Positions 9,834-17,056 of a stretch of DNA of 64,000 bases are shown here, in pieces. The notes beneath the pieces are model-generated. The model was not told where the DNA came from, searched no databases, and saw only the letters and a list, made by a program, of their open reading frames with translations. The stretch covers positions 35,848 to 99,847 of the forward strand of contig MTND01000022.1 in assembly GCA_002010305.1 (NCBI GenBank). The letters run 5' to 3'. Position numbers and translations under genes: made by a program. Position 1 is the stretch's first letter; each line of letters begins with the position of its first letter. This DNA is from Archaeoglobi archaeon JdFR-42. Lineage in GTDB: Archaea > Halobacteriota > Archaeoglobi > Archaeoglobales > JdFR-42.

Positions 9834-10445
9834 ATGAAACTAGGGGAGGTTTTGAACGATTCTTTTGACCTTGCAAAAAAATTGACAGAAGATATGAGGA
9901 GGTTAATCTTACTAATCGTTCTTGGCATTATACCGATTGTCAATTTCATTGTAATCGGCTATGGGTACAGGCTGATCCAGATAGGAAAAAAGGAGTTGCC
10001 AGAACTGGGCAATTATGGTGAACTTTTCATCAATGGTCTCAAAATAGTGGTGGCTCTTCTGATATATATGATAATTCCGGTAGCTCTGATAATTACTGGT
10101 GCTGGTATTGGAAGTCTCAGCCTTGCAGCTGGTATACCTCTGGTAGTTGCAGGAATGGTTATTGCATTTCTTCTGGCGATAATAGCGGCCATGGGAATCG
10201 TTCATATGATTGTGAATAATTCTTTCGGAAAAGCCTTTGCTTTTGGAGAAATAATTAAAGTTATAAAAAGGGCTGGTACAGGGGTATATTTGGCGTGGCT
10301 GATTATAATTTTTGTTACCGGAGTTATAATAGGTGCCATTGGAAGAACCCCCGTAATAGGGTGGGTAATAGAAGGGATACTGACACCATTTTATGTGGTG
10401 TTTTACAGCAGATCTGCTTTGCTCATCTACAAAAGAGGTATTTAA
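9834..10445 (+). CDS. DUF4013-family membrane protein
   Basis: A protein of about 203 residues with five or six membrane segments and the YGYRLIQIGKKELPEL segment after the first helix, typical of archaeal DUF4013 proteins. Their function is not established. ATG at 9834 is preferred to GTG at 9819. It is the last chromosomal gene before the provirus and is transcribed alone. Confidence 0.7.
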   Translation: MKLGEVLNDSFDLAKKLTEDMRRLILLIVLGIIPIVNFIVIGYGYRLIQIGKKELPELGNYGELFINGLKIVVALLIYMIIPVALIITGAGIGSLSLAAGIPLVVAGMVIAFLLAIIAAMGIVHMIVNNSFGKAFAFGEIIKVIKRAGTGVYLAWLIIIFVTGVIIGAIGRTPVIGWVIEGILTPFYVVFYSRSALLIYKRGI

Positions 10446-10541
10446 AATTAATCAAGAGAAAAGCGAGTTAATAATGATATCTGGAAAGAAACATTACTTT
10501 AAATTATTGTGAGAAAGGGGTAAAATCATAAAATGTGTTAT

Positions 10542-10558
10542 CCGAAACCGTTAAATAT
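10542..10558 (+). promoter_or_regulatory. Native tRNA-Glu promoter, now upstream of attL and int(C)
   Basis: CCGAAACCGTTAAATATC is a strong BRE plus TATA element about 35-45 nt before the tRNA 5' end at 10589. It would have driven tRNA-Glu(CTC) before integration. It now faces only the 46-nt tRNA fragment and the downstream integrase fragment. Confidence 0.75.
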
Positions 10559-10588
10559 CACTCAAATGGTTAATCGATACCAGCCTAT

Positions 10589-10634
10589 GCTCCGGTAGTG
10601 TAGCTCGGCCAATCATGTGGGACTCTCACTCCCA
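10589..10634 (+). repeat. attL, 46-bp copy of the tRNA-Glu 5' part
   Basis: Identical to 23297-23342. It covers tRNA-Glu from the acceptor stem through the anticodon arm, then diverges into integrase sequence. This copy has no 3' tRNA half, so it cannot make a tRNA. Confidence 0.97.
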
Positions 10635-11655
10635 AGAGCTTGTAAAAAGCTTTAAATCGTCTATAACTTCCGAGGAATCTTTATCTAAGGAAAAAATTTT
10701 AAGTGATGATATTATACAACAATATTTAGAGAGATATAAAAACCCACACACTCTGAAAGGCGTTAAAAAAGTTATAAACAAGTTTAGAAGAGAGATTAAA
10801 GACTTGTCAAGGGATGAATTCATTAAATGGCGTGATAAATACGTTTATGAGACATACGGTAAAAATCTTTTCAGAGATTTGAAACCATTCCTTAAATGGC
10901 TTTCAGAGAAATTCGATAATCCAGTTTTCAAAGAATACGCTGAAATGCTTAAATGGAAAGGAAAAAAGACTACAAAACTCTATACTGAGGAAGAGGAAGC
11001 GATAACTCTTGATTACATCAGAAAGAGAATAGACATGATTTTAGACAGAGAATGGAGAAAAATCAGGATAAAGGATAGATTCGCAAAATTACGAGCTATT
11101 ACAGTAATAGTCTTTGGATGCTCTACTGGACTAAGACCATTCGAATTAACCAGATTGACTGATAATGAAATAAGATATGGATTGAAACATGGGTACTTTA
11201 TTCTACCACAAGAGTATACAAAAACACCATTTGAAAGGTTAATACCAATAAATTCAGAGAGTAAATGGCTTTTATCTGAATTGATTGAAATATGGGATAA
11301 CAAAGAATTAAGGAAAAAACTCCAGATAAGAGGTAATAAAGTCTTCCCGTACTCTTCTGTTGCTGGAAGTCAAGGGATTATAAACCAGGAGAATATACAA
11401 CTCGAGTTAGACAACCTCAGAGACTTTACAACTCAATATGGACTCTCTAAATTGGGTGTACCTGGCCTTCTTGAGGCCATAGTGGTGGGGCATGATGTGA
11501 ATACTTACAAAATACGAATTGAGAATTATCTGAAAGGGAAAGCATCCAAAGAAGAGGTAGCCAAAGACTGGTTGAAATACTGGGATAAGGTAAACATTCT
11601 AACATCAGACCAGAGAAGTAGGGTAAAACTCCTTATTTCAGAGATTCAGCCCTAA
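10615..11655 (+). CDS. Integrase C-terminal fragment, int(C), SSV-type tyrosine recombinase
   Basis: This 346-residue open frame begins at an ATG inside attL. In the same frame upstream it reads through the att core, exactly as the end of int(N) does at 23297-23342. Catalytic features are TGLRPFELTRL (first Arg) near residue 170, a conserved VVGHD near 296 and Tyr candidates in NTYKIRIENYL just after. Joined to int(N), the circular form would encode 419 residues. The host tRNA promoter at 10542 may transcribe this fragment. Confidence 0.92.
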   Translation: MWDSHSQELVKSFKSSITSEESLSKEKILSDDIIQQYLERYKNPHTLKGVKKVINKFRREIKDLSRDEFIKWRDKYVYETYGKNLFRDLKPFLKWLSEKFDNPVFKEYAEMLKWKGKKTTKLYTEEEEAITLDYIRKRIDMILDREWRKIRIKDRFAKLRAITVIVFGCSTGLRPFELTRLTDNEIRYGLKHGYFILPQEYTKTPFERLIPINSESKWLLSELIEIWDNKELRKKLQIRGNKVFPYSSVAGSQGIINQENIQLELDNLRDFTTQYGLSKLGVPGLLEAIVVGHDVNTYKIRIENYLKGKASKEEVAKDWLKYWDKVNILTSDQRSRVKLLISEIQP

Positions 11656-11695
11656 ACTATTTTTATTCATCTTTTTATTTTTTTGTGTATGGCCT
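11656..11695. terminator. T-rich stretch between int(C) and the converging virion operon
   Basis: Several T runs follow the int(C) stop (TTTTTATTCATC, TTTTTATTTTTTT) and could end transcription. A similar role for the leftward operon, which stops at 11755, is not obvious. Confidence 0.5.
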
Positions 11696-11754
11696 TCTAA
11701 AAATCAACATGGGTAAACCATCATCTCAATTGAAAAAAATAGGAGATAAAGCCA

Positions 11755-11874
11755 TTAACTGTTAAGCTGTTTCCTGGCAACATCTACAAAGTAGATTATG
11801 GAGTATGCCCCTCCCAGGAATGTGGCCAATCCTACCACAGCATAGGCCGGTATCAGGATTAAATCGGTTATCAA
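11755..11874 (-). CDS. 39-residue membrane peptide, virion module
   Basis: A TTG start follows AAGGAGGTGAGAAA, a near-perfect ribosome-binding site, and overlaps the previous stop as TTGA. The peptide has one long hydrophobic segment (about residues 4-28) and ends KQLNS. The short length, coupling and hydrophobicity suggest a virion membrane protein or a holin-like peptide. No family is recognised. Confidence 0.6.
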   Translation of the reverse strand: MITDLILIPAYAVVGLATFLGGAYSIIYFVDVARKQLNS

Positions 11875-12008
11875 TTTCTCACCTCCTTATTATTTTTACA
11901 CAATACGGTCAATTTGCCTTTGATGAAAGATACCTCCCTCCATAGCTGGAGATTTAAGGCATAAAGCCCCCCAATGGCTGAAATAATAGCCCAATCGTTT
12001 AGAATCAT
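11871..12008 (-). CDS. 45-residue membrane peptide, virion module
   Basis: The ATG gives a protein starting MILNDWAIISAIGGLYALN, one hydrophobic helix followed by a basic tail. It couples to the next gene by a TTGA overlap and lies five bases after the upstream small frame. No family is recognised; the context suggests a virion membrane protein. Confidence 0.55.
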   Translation of the reverse strand: MILNDWAIISAIGGLYALNLQLWREVSFIKGKLTVLCKNNKEVRN

Positions 12009-12012
12009 CCTA

Positions 12013-12090
12013 TCACCATTCTATTCTTTTCCATATCTGAATCATAAGGAAAATGAGCATAGTGGCCATAACAAGCTGATACCAGGTCAC
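12013..12090 (-). CDS. 25-residue membrane peptide
   Basis: GTG overlaps the stop of the upstream gene as GTGA. The frame encodes one hydrophobic helix (LVMATMLIFLMIQIW) and ends KRIEW. It is very short, so coding is supported only by coupling and membrane character. Confidence 0.35.
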   Translation of the reverse strand: MTWYQLVMATMLIFLMIQIWKRIEW

Positions 12091-12737
12091 TCATACATCA
12101 CCACTACCGGCGCCGTGATTTTCCCGTAAAGATTGTTTCCATCAATCCTAAACCTGACACTCCTAAAAGCATCGAAATTAACCGTATCCACTGAAATATC
12201 GAATTTTAAGACTCCATCCCTCCATACCTTAATTCTGTCGGTTGAAGAATCGTATAACACTTCCACATCGTAATAGGTGTTATTGGATAAATCCACAGCC
12301 TCATAAACAACTTCTGTCCAGTTGCCATCCACATACTTCCAGATTCTAAAGTCTCTCAAGGATTCTAAAGGCCTTAACTGGAGTATGTATGTTCTACTTG
12401 GTGTGAATTGTGTTTCAGCTTCGCTATCAGACTTAACTAAATCGATGTAAAAGCTCTGAGCATCCACATTGTTGAGTTTACCCCTTACATACAGCTTTGA
12501 AAATCCATCTGGTTTGTTGAAGTAAAGCCAGTTATTACCCTGAATGGTTAGCTCATCACAGTTGTATGTTACTTTAGAAGCGTTGGACATACTGGCATTT
12601 TCATACAAAACGTTCATCAGATTTGTGTCTATCACTATTGTAGGGTCTGTAAACACGCTCAATATCTCACTTATTGGCTTATTCACCATGTGGGTTATTT
12701 TAGGAGTTGTAGAGCCTAATTTTCTGGTTATTATCAT
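12087..12737 (-). CDS. Beta-rich, LamG/concanavalin-like candidate surface protein
   Basis: A protein of 216 residues with alternating beta segments. The C-terminal half (YYDVEVLYDSSTDRIKVWRD, then SVRFRIDGNN) resembles the strand pattern of concanavalin/LamG lectin domains found in viral spikes and receptor binders. No membrane helix is seen. The start at 12737 follows GTAGGTGG; the frame is open to 12755. It is the last large gene of the virion module. Fold and role are inferred. Confidence 0.6.
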   Translation of the reverse strand: MIITRKLGSTTPKITHMVNKPISEILSVFTDPTIVIDTNLMNVLYENASMSNASKVTYNCDELTIQGNNWLYFNKPDGFSKLYVRGKLNNVDAQSFYIDLVKSDSEAETQFTPSRTYILQLRPLESLRDFRIWKYVDGNWTEVVYEAVDLSNNTYYDVEVLYDSSTDRIKVWRDGVLKFDISVDTVNFDAFRSVRFRIDGNNLYGKITAPVVVMYE

Positions 12738-12745
12738 ACAACCAC

Positions 12746-13225
12746 CTACATACAAGCTCCATATCTCTCACAAGCGTTAGAATATTCCTTGACTAATTCA
12801 TCATCCAGGCTTTTTTTGATGATAGTATCAGCTTTATTATCCAACTCCCTTCGATAAACCGACTCCAACCACTTTTCATAGGCATACCTGTTTACAATAT
12901 CCTGGACATCTTTCTGTTCATCTGGTGTTATGTTGGTATCCTGGCCATATTCCTGGAGTTTTTGAGTGTCCTCTTCTACCTGGCTTTTTATTTCTGGATA
13001 ACCCTGAGTTATCGAGTCCTCCATTGCAGAAGGAGTAAACCCATAAGCATAATCTTTAATCTCTTCTTTAACCCTATCTGCTACCTCTTCCACCTTTTTA
13101 AGGGGATTAAGGCCTTTAAGCTTCCAGTAGATTAAACCTCCAACTGCTACAATAGTAAGCCCTAACACTGCATAGCCCCAACCTGAGCCACCAACCTTTA
13201 TGATTGTGGGATTTACTTCAGCCAT
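12746..13225 (-). CDS. Membrane-anchored coiled-coil protein, virion module
   Basis: 159 residues. One membrane helix (about residues 15-36, YAVLGLTIVAVGGLIYW) is followed by a charged helical tail with many Glu, Lys and Gln. It begins right after the 13226 gene. It has the same N-in/C-out layout as that gene. The role is likely structural, within a virion membrane, but no family is recognised. Confidence 0.6.
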   Translation of the reverse strand: MAEVNPTIIKVGGSGWGYAVLGLTIVAVGGLIYWKLKGLNPLKKVEEVADRVKEEIKDYAYGFTPSAMEDSITQGYPEIKSQVEEDTQKLQEYGQDTNITPDEQKDVQDIVNRYAYEKWLESVYRRELDNKADTIIKKSLDDELVKEYSNACERYGACM

Positions 13226-13867
13226 CTAAATCCACCCGTATTTTTCAGCGTTAATCTCCCATAGGGTTTTTTCCGGCTCTGGAGGGACATATCCGCTCTC
13301 ACCATACAAAGCCCTGTTAATCCTCCCTGCCTCTTCAAGGGAGATACCACTCCCTGACTGTTTACCTGGTTGTGCCAGATACATGGCCAGTTCATGAGCT
13401 ACTCTTCCAGCCTGGACTTCTGGCTCTTCTTTCAAAATCTGATATTCTGTATCGGATTTCCGATAAATCACTTGCTGACCACTGTATGTCTTGCCTCCAA
13501 CATTGTAAGAAACGTTAGCTATTGCATATTCACCCTCTGGAGTTTCCTCAACCTGTGAGGTATCTATCCCCAAAGCCTCAGCTTCAGATTTAGTTAAGTT
13601 GGCTAACTGAGTCCCTGAAAGAATACCCTCAAAAAGCCCCTCTGTCATCTGGTTTAGTTTCTCCCTGGCCTTCTTAACCCCCCCCAGGAAATCACTTTTA
13701 ACAGGGTGGATAAACTGAGATGATTTTTCCCTCCAGGATTTGATGTCTTCCACCCAGGGTTTAGTCTCTTCTTCTGGTTGTTCTACCCCTTCCTTCCTGG
13801 AGAGTAGAAGATACCCACCAATAACGGTTAAAGCTCCAATTCCAGCAATAGCAACCTTCTTATCCAT
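13226..13867 (-). CDS. Membrane-anchored virion-module protein
   Basis: 213 residues. An N-terminal membrane helix (MDKKVAIAGIGALTVIGGYL) is followed by a soluble domain of mixed helix and strand. The stretch VAHELAMYLA near residue 170 recalls a zinc-peptidase HELxxY-like pattern, but the classic HExxH is absent, so a peptidase call is not made. The start overlaps the stop of the 130-residue gene upstream. Confidence 0.55.
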   Translation of the reverse strand: MDKKVAIAGIGALTVIGGYLLLSRKEGVEQPEEETKPWVEDIKSWREKSSQFIHPVKSDFLGGVKKAREKLNQMTEGLFEGILSGTQLANLTKSEAEALGIDTSQVEETPEGEYAIANVSYNVGGKTYSGQQVIYRKSDTEYQILKEEPEVQAGRVAHELAMYLAQPGKQSGSGISLEEAGRINRALYGESGYVPPEPEKTLWEINAEKYGWI

Positions 13868-14259
13868 TAGATACCATCCCCCTGGGCAGTTATCCGGTAA
13901 GGTATCGCATTAGAAGAATTGTTCTTCAAAGTAATACTTTCAAACTCTTTTTGAGAGAAAACTCTTGTCTCGTTCTTCTTAACTGTCATTCGCTTATTAG
14001 ATGCCCCATTAAACCAGATTACCAAATCATCTGTTTCTGAATCGTTTATAACCTCTACAATCTTGGCTATAAACTTATCATCTTCTTTAAACTTGATTGT
14101 TTTTGACTCATTAGCGTTAAGAGTGCCTTCATAAGGCTCTAAAACTGAATAGGTTTCCTCTTCAACGGTAACATTAACATCGATATCCTGATTTTGACTG
14201 TCATCATCCTTGATATTTGTATCCCATATTGAGGATTTTTTCCCACATGAAAAGGCCAT
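13867..14259 (-). CDS. Beta-rich candidate capsid or structural protein (130 aa)
   Basis: 130 residues, acidic, without a membrane helix, with a regular pattern of short beta strands (TYSVLEPYEGTL, KTIKFKEDD, DDLVIWFNG, ESITLKNNS). The size fits a single jelly-roll or Ig-like virion protein. A GGAGGAAGTG-type site precedes ATG. It sits between two membrane protein genes, so a structural role is likely, but this is inference. Confidence 0.5.
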   Translation of the reverse strand: MAFSCGKKSSIWDTNIKDDDSQNQDIDVNVTVEEETYSVLEPYEGTLNANESKTIKFKEDDKFIAKIVEVINDSETDDLVIWFNGASNKRMTVKKNETRVFSQKEFESITLKNNSSNAIPYRITAQGDGI

Positions 14260-14263
14260 TTTA

Positions 14264-14479
14264 TCACTTCCTCCTTAACTCAAAGTAAATCAAGGCCAGT
14301 AAGAGAGTGTTTATAGCCAGATACAGACTCTCAAACTGGGCAACATGGTTTTGAATGGTTGAAAAAAGCCCTTTAATCTTGCATGTTAGAGAATCGGTAG
14401 ATACCCCTGAATCTACCCCTGAATCTCCATCCCATACCTGGTAATTCCTAAGGCTATCTATGTAATCCTCTAAATTCAT
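14264..14479 (-). CDS. 71-residue membrane protein with DSGV repeat
   Basis: One C-terminal membrane helix (YLAINTLLLALIYFELRRK) follows a soluble N-terminus containing a DSGVDSGVSTDS repeat, coded by a short direct repeat in the DNA. AGGTGGTACC precedes ATG. It is part of the run of small membrane proteins in the virion module. No family is recognised. Confidence 0.55.
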   Translation of the reverse strand: MNLEDYIDSLRNYQVWDGDSGVDSGVSTDSLTCKIKGLFSTIQNHVAQFESLYLAINTLLLALIYFELRRK

Positions 14480-14510
14480 GGTACCACCTGGTTAAAAAAA
14501 GTGGGGATAG

Positions 14511-14981
14511 TTAGGCCAGAAGTTTGGCAAAGGTCTCTATTGCTTTCTTGACTTCCTCACTTGCCACTGCCATGTTTATTTCATCTACACCCACAACCTC
14601 AATGCTGGAGTTAGAAGCCTTCAAGGCACTGGATGAGTTAACGGTAGCAATCAGTTTATGTGCTGGAGGGATGATAAACGGGTCATCAACCGTAATCTGC
14701 TCCAGTTTGTTGTACTGGTTAGCATTTCTGAAAGCCCCATACCTCTTTTCAAGGATGATTTTCTTGTTGTTGCCATCAGGAGAGGTCGCATATATCCTGA
14801 GTATGCTTCCATCTGGCAAATCAGTAGGAGTGGCATCTTTCAATACAGCCCTTACAACAGCCCCTTTGGGAATACCGTAAGCCCTTGTTACAGGAGCTTC
14901 AACAGTCCAAACAACAGACTCAACCCCAGCAGTCCCATCAGAGAAAGTCCCATCTTTATCTGTGGTTAAATCCTTCTTCAT
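14511..14981 (-). CDS. Beta-rich candidate major capsid protein (156 aa)
   Basis: 156 residues, largely beta, no membrane helix, ending in a short amphipathic helix. It is the largest soluble beta protein close to the ATPase gene, and lies second in the operon that starts at 15202. That is where small jelly-roll capsid proteins are found in membrane-containing archaeal viruses. Its Thr/Ala/Val-rich composition suits an abundant structural protein. The capsid call is inference; a structure prediction would decide it. Confidence 0.5.
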   Translation of the reverse strand: MKKDLTTDKDGTFSDGTAGVESVVWTVEAPVTRAYGIPKGAVVRAVLKDATPTDLPDGSILRIYATSPDGNNKKIILEKRYGAFRNANQYNKLEQITVDDPFIIPPAHKLIATVNSSSALKASNSSIEVVGVDEINMAVASEEVKKAIETFAKLLA

Positions 14982-15202
14982 TTCAAAACCACCTCTATTA
15001 GATTTTCAATTACAGAAATTCCACCAGCAATGGCCACAATTTTACCAGTATTCCCTTTGATACCGAATTTGCCAACCAGAAAAGCCCCAACACCAGGAGC
15101 TAAAGCCAGGTATTTATTGGTCTTCTTTGCTTCCTCTGATAGCCACTCACAACCTGCAAAAGTAACCCCACCTATTACAATATCCTTAACCAATGCATCC
15201 AT
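14978..15202 (-). CDS. 74-residue protein with two membrane segments, first virion gene
   Basis: It has two hydrophobic segments (about residues 8-20 and 30-70, rich in Gly and Ala: YLALAPGVGAFLVGKFGIKG), as in small viral membrane or spindle-virus coat proteins. It starts the leftward transcript driven by the promoter near 15240 and overlaps the next gene by 4 nt. Confidence 0.55.
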   Translation of the reverse strand: MDALVKDIVIGGVTFAGCEWLSEEAKKTNKYLALAPGVGAFLVGKFGIKGNTGKIVAIAGGISVIENLIEVVLK

Positions 15203-15235
15203 CCCTAAATCACCTTGAAAAAGAGAGAATTATGT

Positions 15236-15291
15236 CATCCATATTTAAAAACTGTACATGAGGTTGTGCGAGGTTGTTAGAGGTTGTTATG
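15236..15291 (-). promoter_or_regulatory. Virion-operon promoter with three 10-bp GAGGTTGT repeats
   Basis: On the minus strand a TTTAAATA box (15241-15248) lies about 40 nt before the 74-residue gene. Just upstream are three tandem 10-bp units starting GAGGTTGT (plus strand 15260-15289). The outer part is nearly the same as the sequence before int(N) at 23009-23036, in the same orientation to its TATA box. This suggests one viral regulator binds both. Confidence 0.65.
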
Positions 15292-15429
15292 TCTCTCTCT
15301 GAAAAGTGTTATCAAACTCTCCAACACCTGAGAATAGGAGAGAGTTACCCCTATGTCCCTTTCCATCTCTTTCTTTATGGTTTCAAGCTCATAAAAAACG
15401 AGGTTAGAGACACTGATATTTTTAGCCAT
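15277..15429 (-). CDS. 50-residue ribbon-helix-helix-like protein
   Basis: The sequence MAKNISVSNLVFYELETIKK, followed by SYSQVLESLITLF, fits a short RHH (VapB/CopG-like) fold: one strand and two helices. It overlaps the end of the ATPase gene by 8 nt, and its 3' end covers two of the GAGGTTGT repeats of the virion promoter, so it may bind its own downstream promoter. That last point is inference. Confidence 0.6.
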   Translation of the reverse strand: MAKNISVSNLVFYELETIKKEMERDIGVTLSYSQVLESLITLFRERHNNL

Positions 15430-16105
15430 AGTGCTTAGTCACCCTGATTATTTCTTCTTTCCTGATGATTTTAGGCTCTAAATCATCATCGCATATCCGG
15501 ATTAGGTCATGTTTGCGTAAGTCACTGTTAATCTTCCTGAATCCCTTTATTGTTTTTTCGATATAATCAATATCGTTACCGGCCATGTGTTTAAAGATAA
15601 AACTACAATCTGTGTTTGTCCAGATTAGCTTATTAAACTCCTGGATTTTCTGAGTTATCAACAACATGGAATGACCGTCATGTCTCCCCTCTCTGGTTAG
15701 ATACTCTAAATTAGGGTCTATGTAATGCAGATTCGCCAAATTATGAGCTTCTTCTAACACTATCAGCCTGTTTTTATCATATCTCATCAATACCTCTATC
15801 AACTTACTGTAAGCTTTTTTCAAGGTATCCCTGGGTGTATATTTAGCTGGAATTATGACAATTCGAGGATACTTGATAATCTTCTTCCAATCGTAACTTA
15901 CATTTTCTTTGATTTTGAGCAATACCGTATTTTTAAGCTTAATCAGGCCTATGTGGTTTTTAATCTGCCAGTCCATGACTACAAATTTGCCATTACGATT
16001 CTGGTCTACGTACCTTTCAATGAGATAACCGGCAAAATAGCTTTTACCACTTCCTCGTTTACCGGCAATAAACCATACAAAGGGTTTATTCGGTATCGTA
16101 ATCAT
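15422..16105 (-). CDS. HerA/FtsK-type genome-packaging ATPase
   Basis: 227 residues. Walker A is GKRGSGKSY near residues 15-23, Walker B is RLIVLEEAHN near 116, and LLITQK near 150 is the sensor region. This compact P-loop protein resembles the A32/B204-like packaging ATPases of tailless membrane-containing viruses. It would pump viral DNA into preformed capsids. It is the best evidence that the element is a virus. A plasmid mobilisation ATPase is the main alternative. Confidence 0.75.
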   Translation of the reverse strand: MITIPNKPFVWFIAGKRGSGKSYFAGYLIERYVDQNRNGKFVVMDWQIKNHIGLIKLKNTVLLKIKENVSYDWKKIIKYPRIVIIPAKYTPRDTLKKAYSKLIEVLMRYDKNRLIVLEEAHNLANLHYIDPNLEYLTREGRHDGHSMLLITQKIQEFNKLIWTNTDCSFIFKHMAGNDIDYIEKTIKGFRKINSDLRKHDLIRICDDDLEPKIIRKEEIIRVTKHYG

Positions 16106-16523
16106 CCTTTCCCTCTCTTTCAGCCTTAACCTTGTCTATTACGATACCACCCAAAACAGCCCCACTCAATACCAGCCCTGTAACAGGATGGTCTACTGGA
16201 ATTTCAGGGTAATAATACTCTATGGTTTCAATTACTGCTTTAGAGAATTTAGTTTGTGATACTTCCTCAGGTGTTAGCTTATTGCTATCTGATAGTTTAC
16301 CCACCTTGTTTACGATTAGGCATATTATGTTATCTATCCTGTCTGTAAACTGGTTTAAAACTTCTGTGGGAATTCCCTTTTTCTCTTCCTTTTCCTCTTC
16401 TGTTAGTTCTTTGAGGATTAAATCCTCTGTTATGTCCTTTCCTTTTAGGCTATCATCTATTATAGGCTCTTCTTGGGTAACCTCTTCTTTAGGCTCTTCT
16501 ATCTCTTCCTTAACCTCTTCCAT
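16086..16523 (-). CDS. Acidic protein with one C-terminal membrane segment
   Basis: 145 residues. The N-terminus is a Glu-rich, probably disordered segment containing EEVTQEEP, nearly the same as one in the 16698 protein. A middle helical part is followed by a hydrophobic GLVLSGAVLGGIVI segment and a charged tail. The AGGAGGAAATAAGA site lies upstream. It overlaps the ATPase gene by 20 nt. No family is recognised. Confidence 0.55.
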   Translation of the reverse strand: MEEVKEEIEEPKEEVTQEEPIIDDSLKGKDITEDLILKELTEEEKEEKKGIPTEVLNQFTDRIDNIICLIVNKVGKLSDSNKLTPEEVSQTKFSKAVIETIEYYYPEIPVDHPVTGLVLSGAVLGGIVIDKVKAEREGKDDYDTE

Positions 16524-16525
16524 TC

Positions 16526-16693
16526 TTATTTCCTCCTTAATTCAGCCAGAATAAGCCTTAAGTTGGTGTTAATGCCCTCTAAAAGTAGTTTCATATCCTG
16601 GATTTCTTTCCTCAATTTTGCAGAATCCCCTTTAAAATCGGTTATTAGTTTATCAACATCTAAATTTTCCAGTTTGTTGAGGATTTTCAGCAT
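16526..16693 (-). CDS. 55-residue coiled-coil protein
   Basis: ATG to TAA encodes a Leu/Lys-rich helix (MLKILNKLENLDVDKLITDF onward) with heptad spacing, ending LRRK. Its last codons hold the ribosome-binding site of the next gene, which supports real coding. No family is recognised. Confidence 0.5.
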   Translation of the reverse strand: MLKILNKLENLDVDKLITDFKGDSAKLRKEIQDMKLLLEGINTNLRLILAELRRK

Positions 16694-16697
16694 GTTA

Positions 16698-17015
16698 TCA
16701 CCTTTTTAAAGCCTTACCAAAAAGAATAATTCCGACAATAGCCCCGACAACACCTAAAACAGTCTTCCAGTTGGATTTTTCTACTTCTGGTTTTTCTGTT
16801 TCCTCTTCTTTGTCTTGATTAGGTTCTTCTGGTGTTTCTGGTGTTTCCTGGGTAACCTCTTCTGGATGTGGTATTTCTTCTGGCTTATCTTCTTCTAAAT
16901 CTCTGATTTTTATTACATTGTATTTCTTACATTTTGGACATGATGGCTTTTTTGCCTTGCTCACCCATTCATAACCAATACATTCAGGATTTTGGCATTT
17001 AGCAAGATATGACAT
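16698..17015 (-). CDS. Zinc-ribbon protein with acidic linker and membrane anchor
   Basis: 105 residues. An N-terminal zinc ribbon with two Cys pairs (CQNPEC and CPKC) is followed by a Glu/Pro-rich linker and a C-terminal membrane helix (VLGVVGAIVGIILFGKAL). It is a membrane-tethered, possibly DNA- or protein-binding factor. It shares the EEVTQE motif with the 16086 protein. Confidence 0.55.
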   Translation of the reverse strand: MSYLAKCQNPECIGYEWVSKAKKPSCPKCKKYNVIKIRDLEEDKPEEIPHPEEVTQETPETPEEPNQDKEEETEKPEVEKSNWKTVLGVVGAIVGIILFGKALKR

Positions 17016-17056
17016 GGAAAATTGATAGTTATCTTATGGATATTTATCCGTATTGG

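Noticed and set aside
13226..13867. Zinc protease call for the virion-module protein
   Set aside because: VAHELAMYLA recalls HExxH, but the second His is missing, so no peptidase is claimed.
11755..16105. Double jelly-roll major capsid protein or tailed-phage genes
   Set aside because: No protein of suitable size (over 300 residues), and no portal, large terminase or tail gene was seen.
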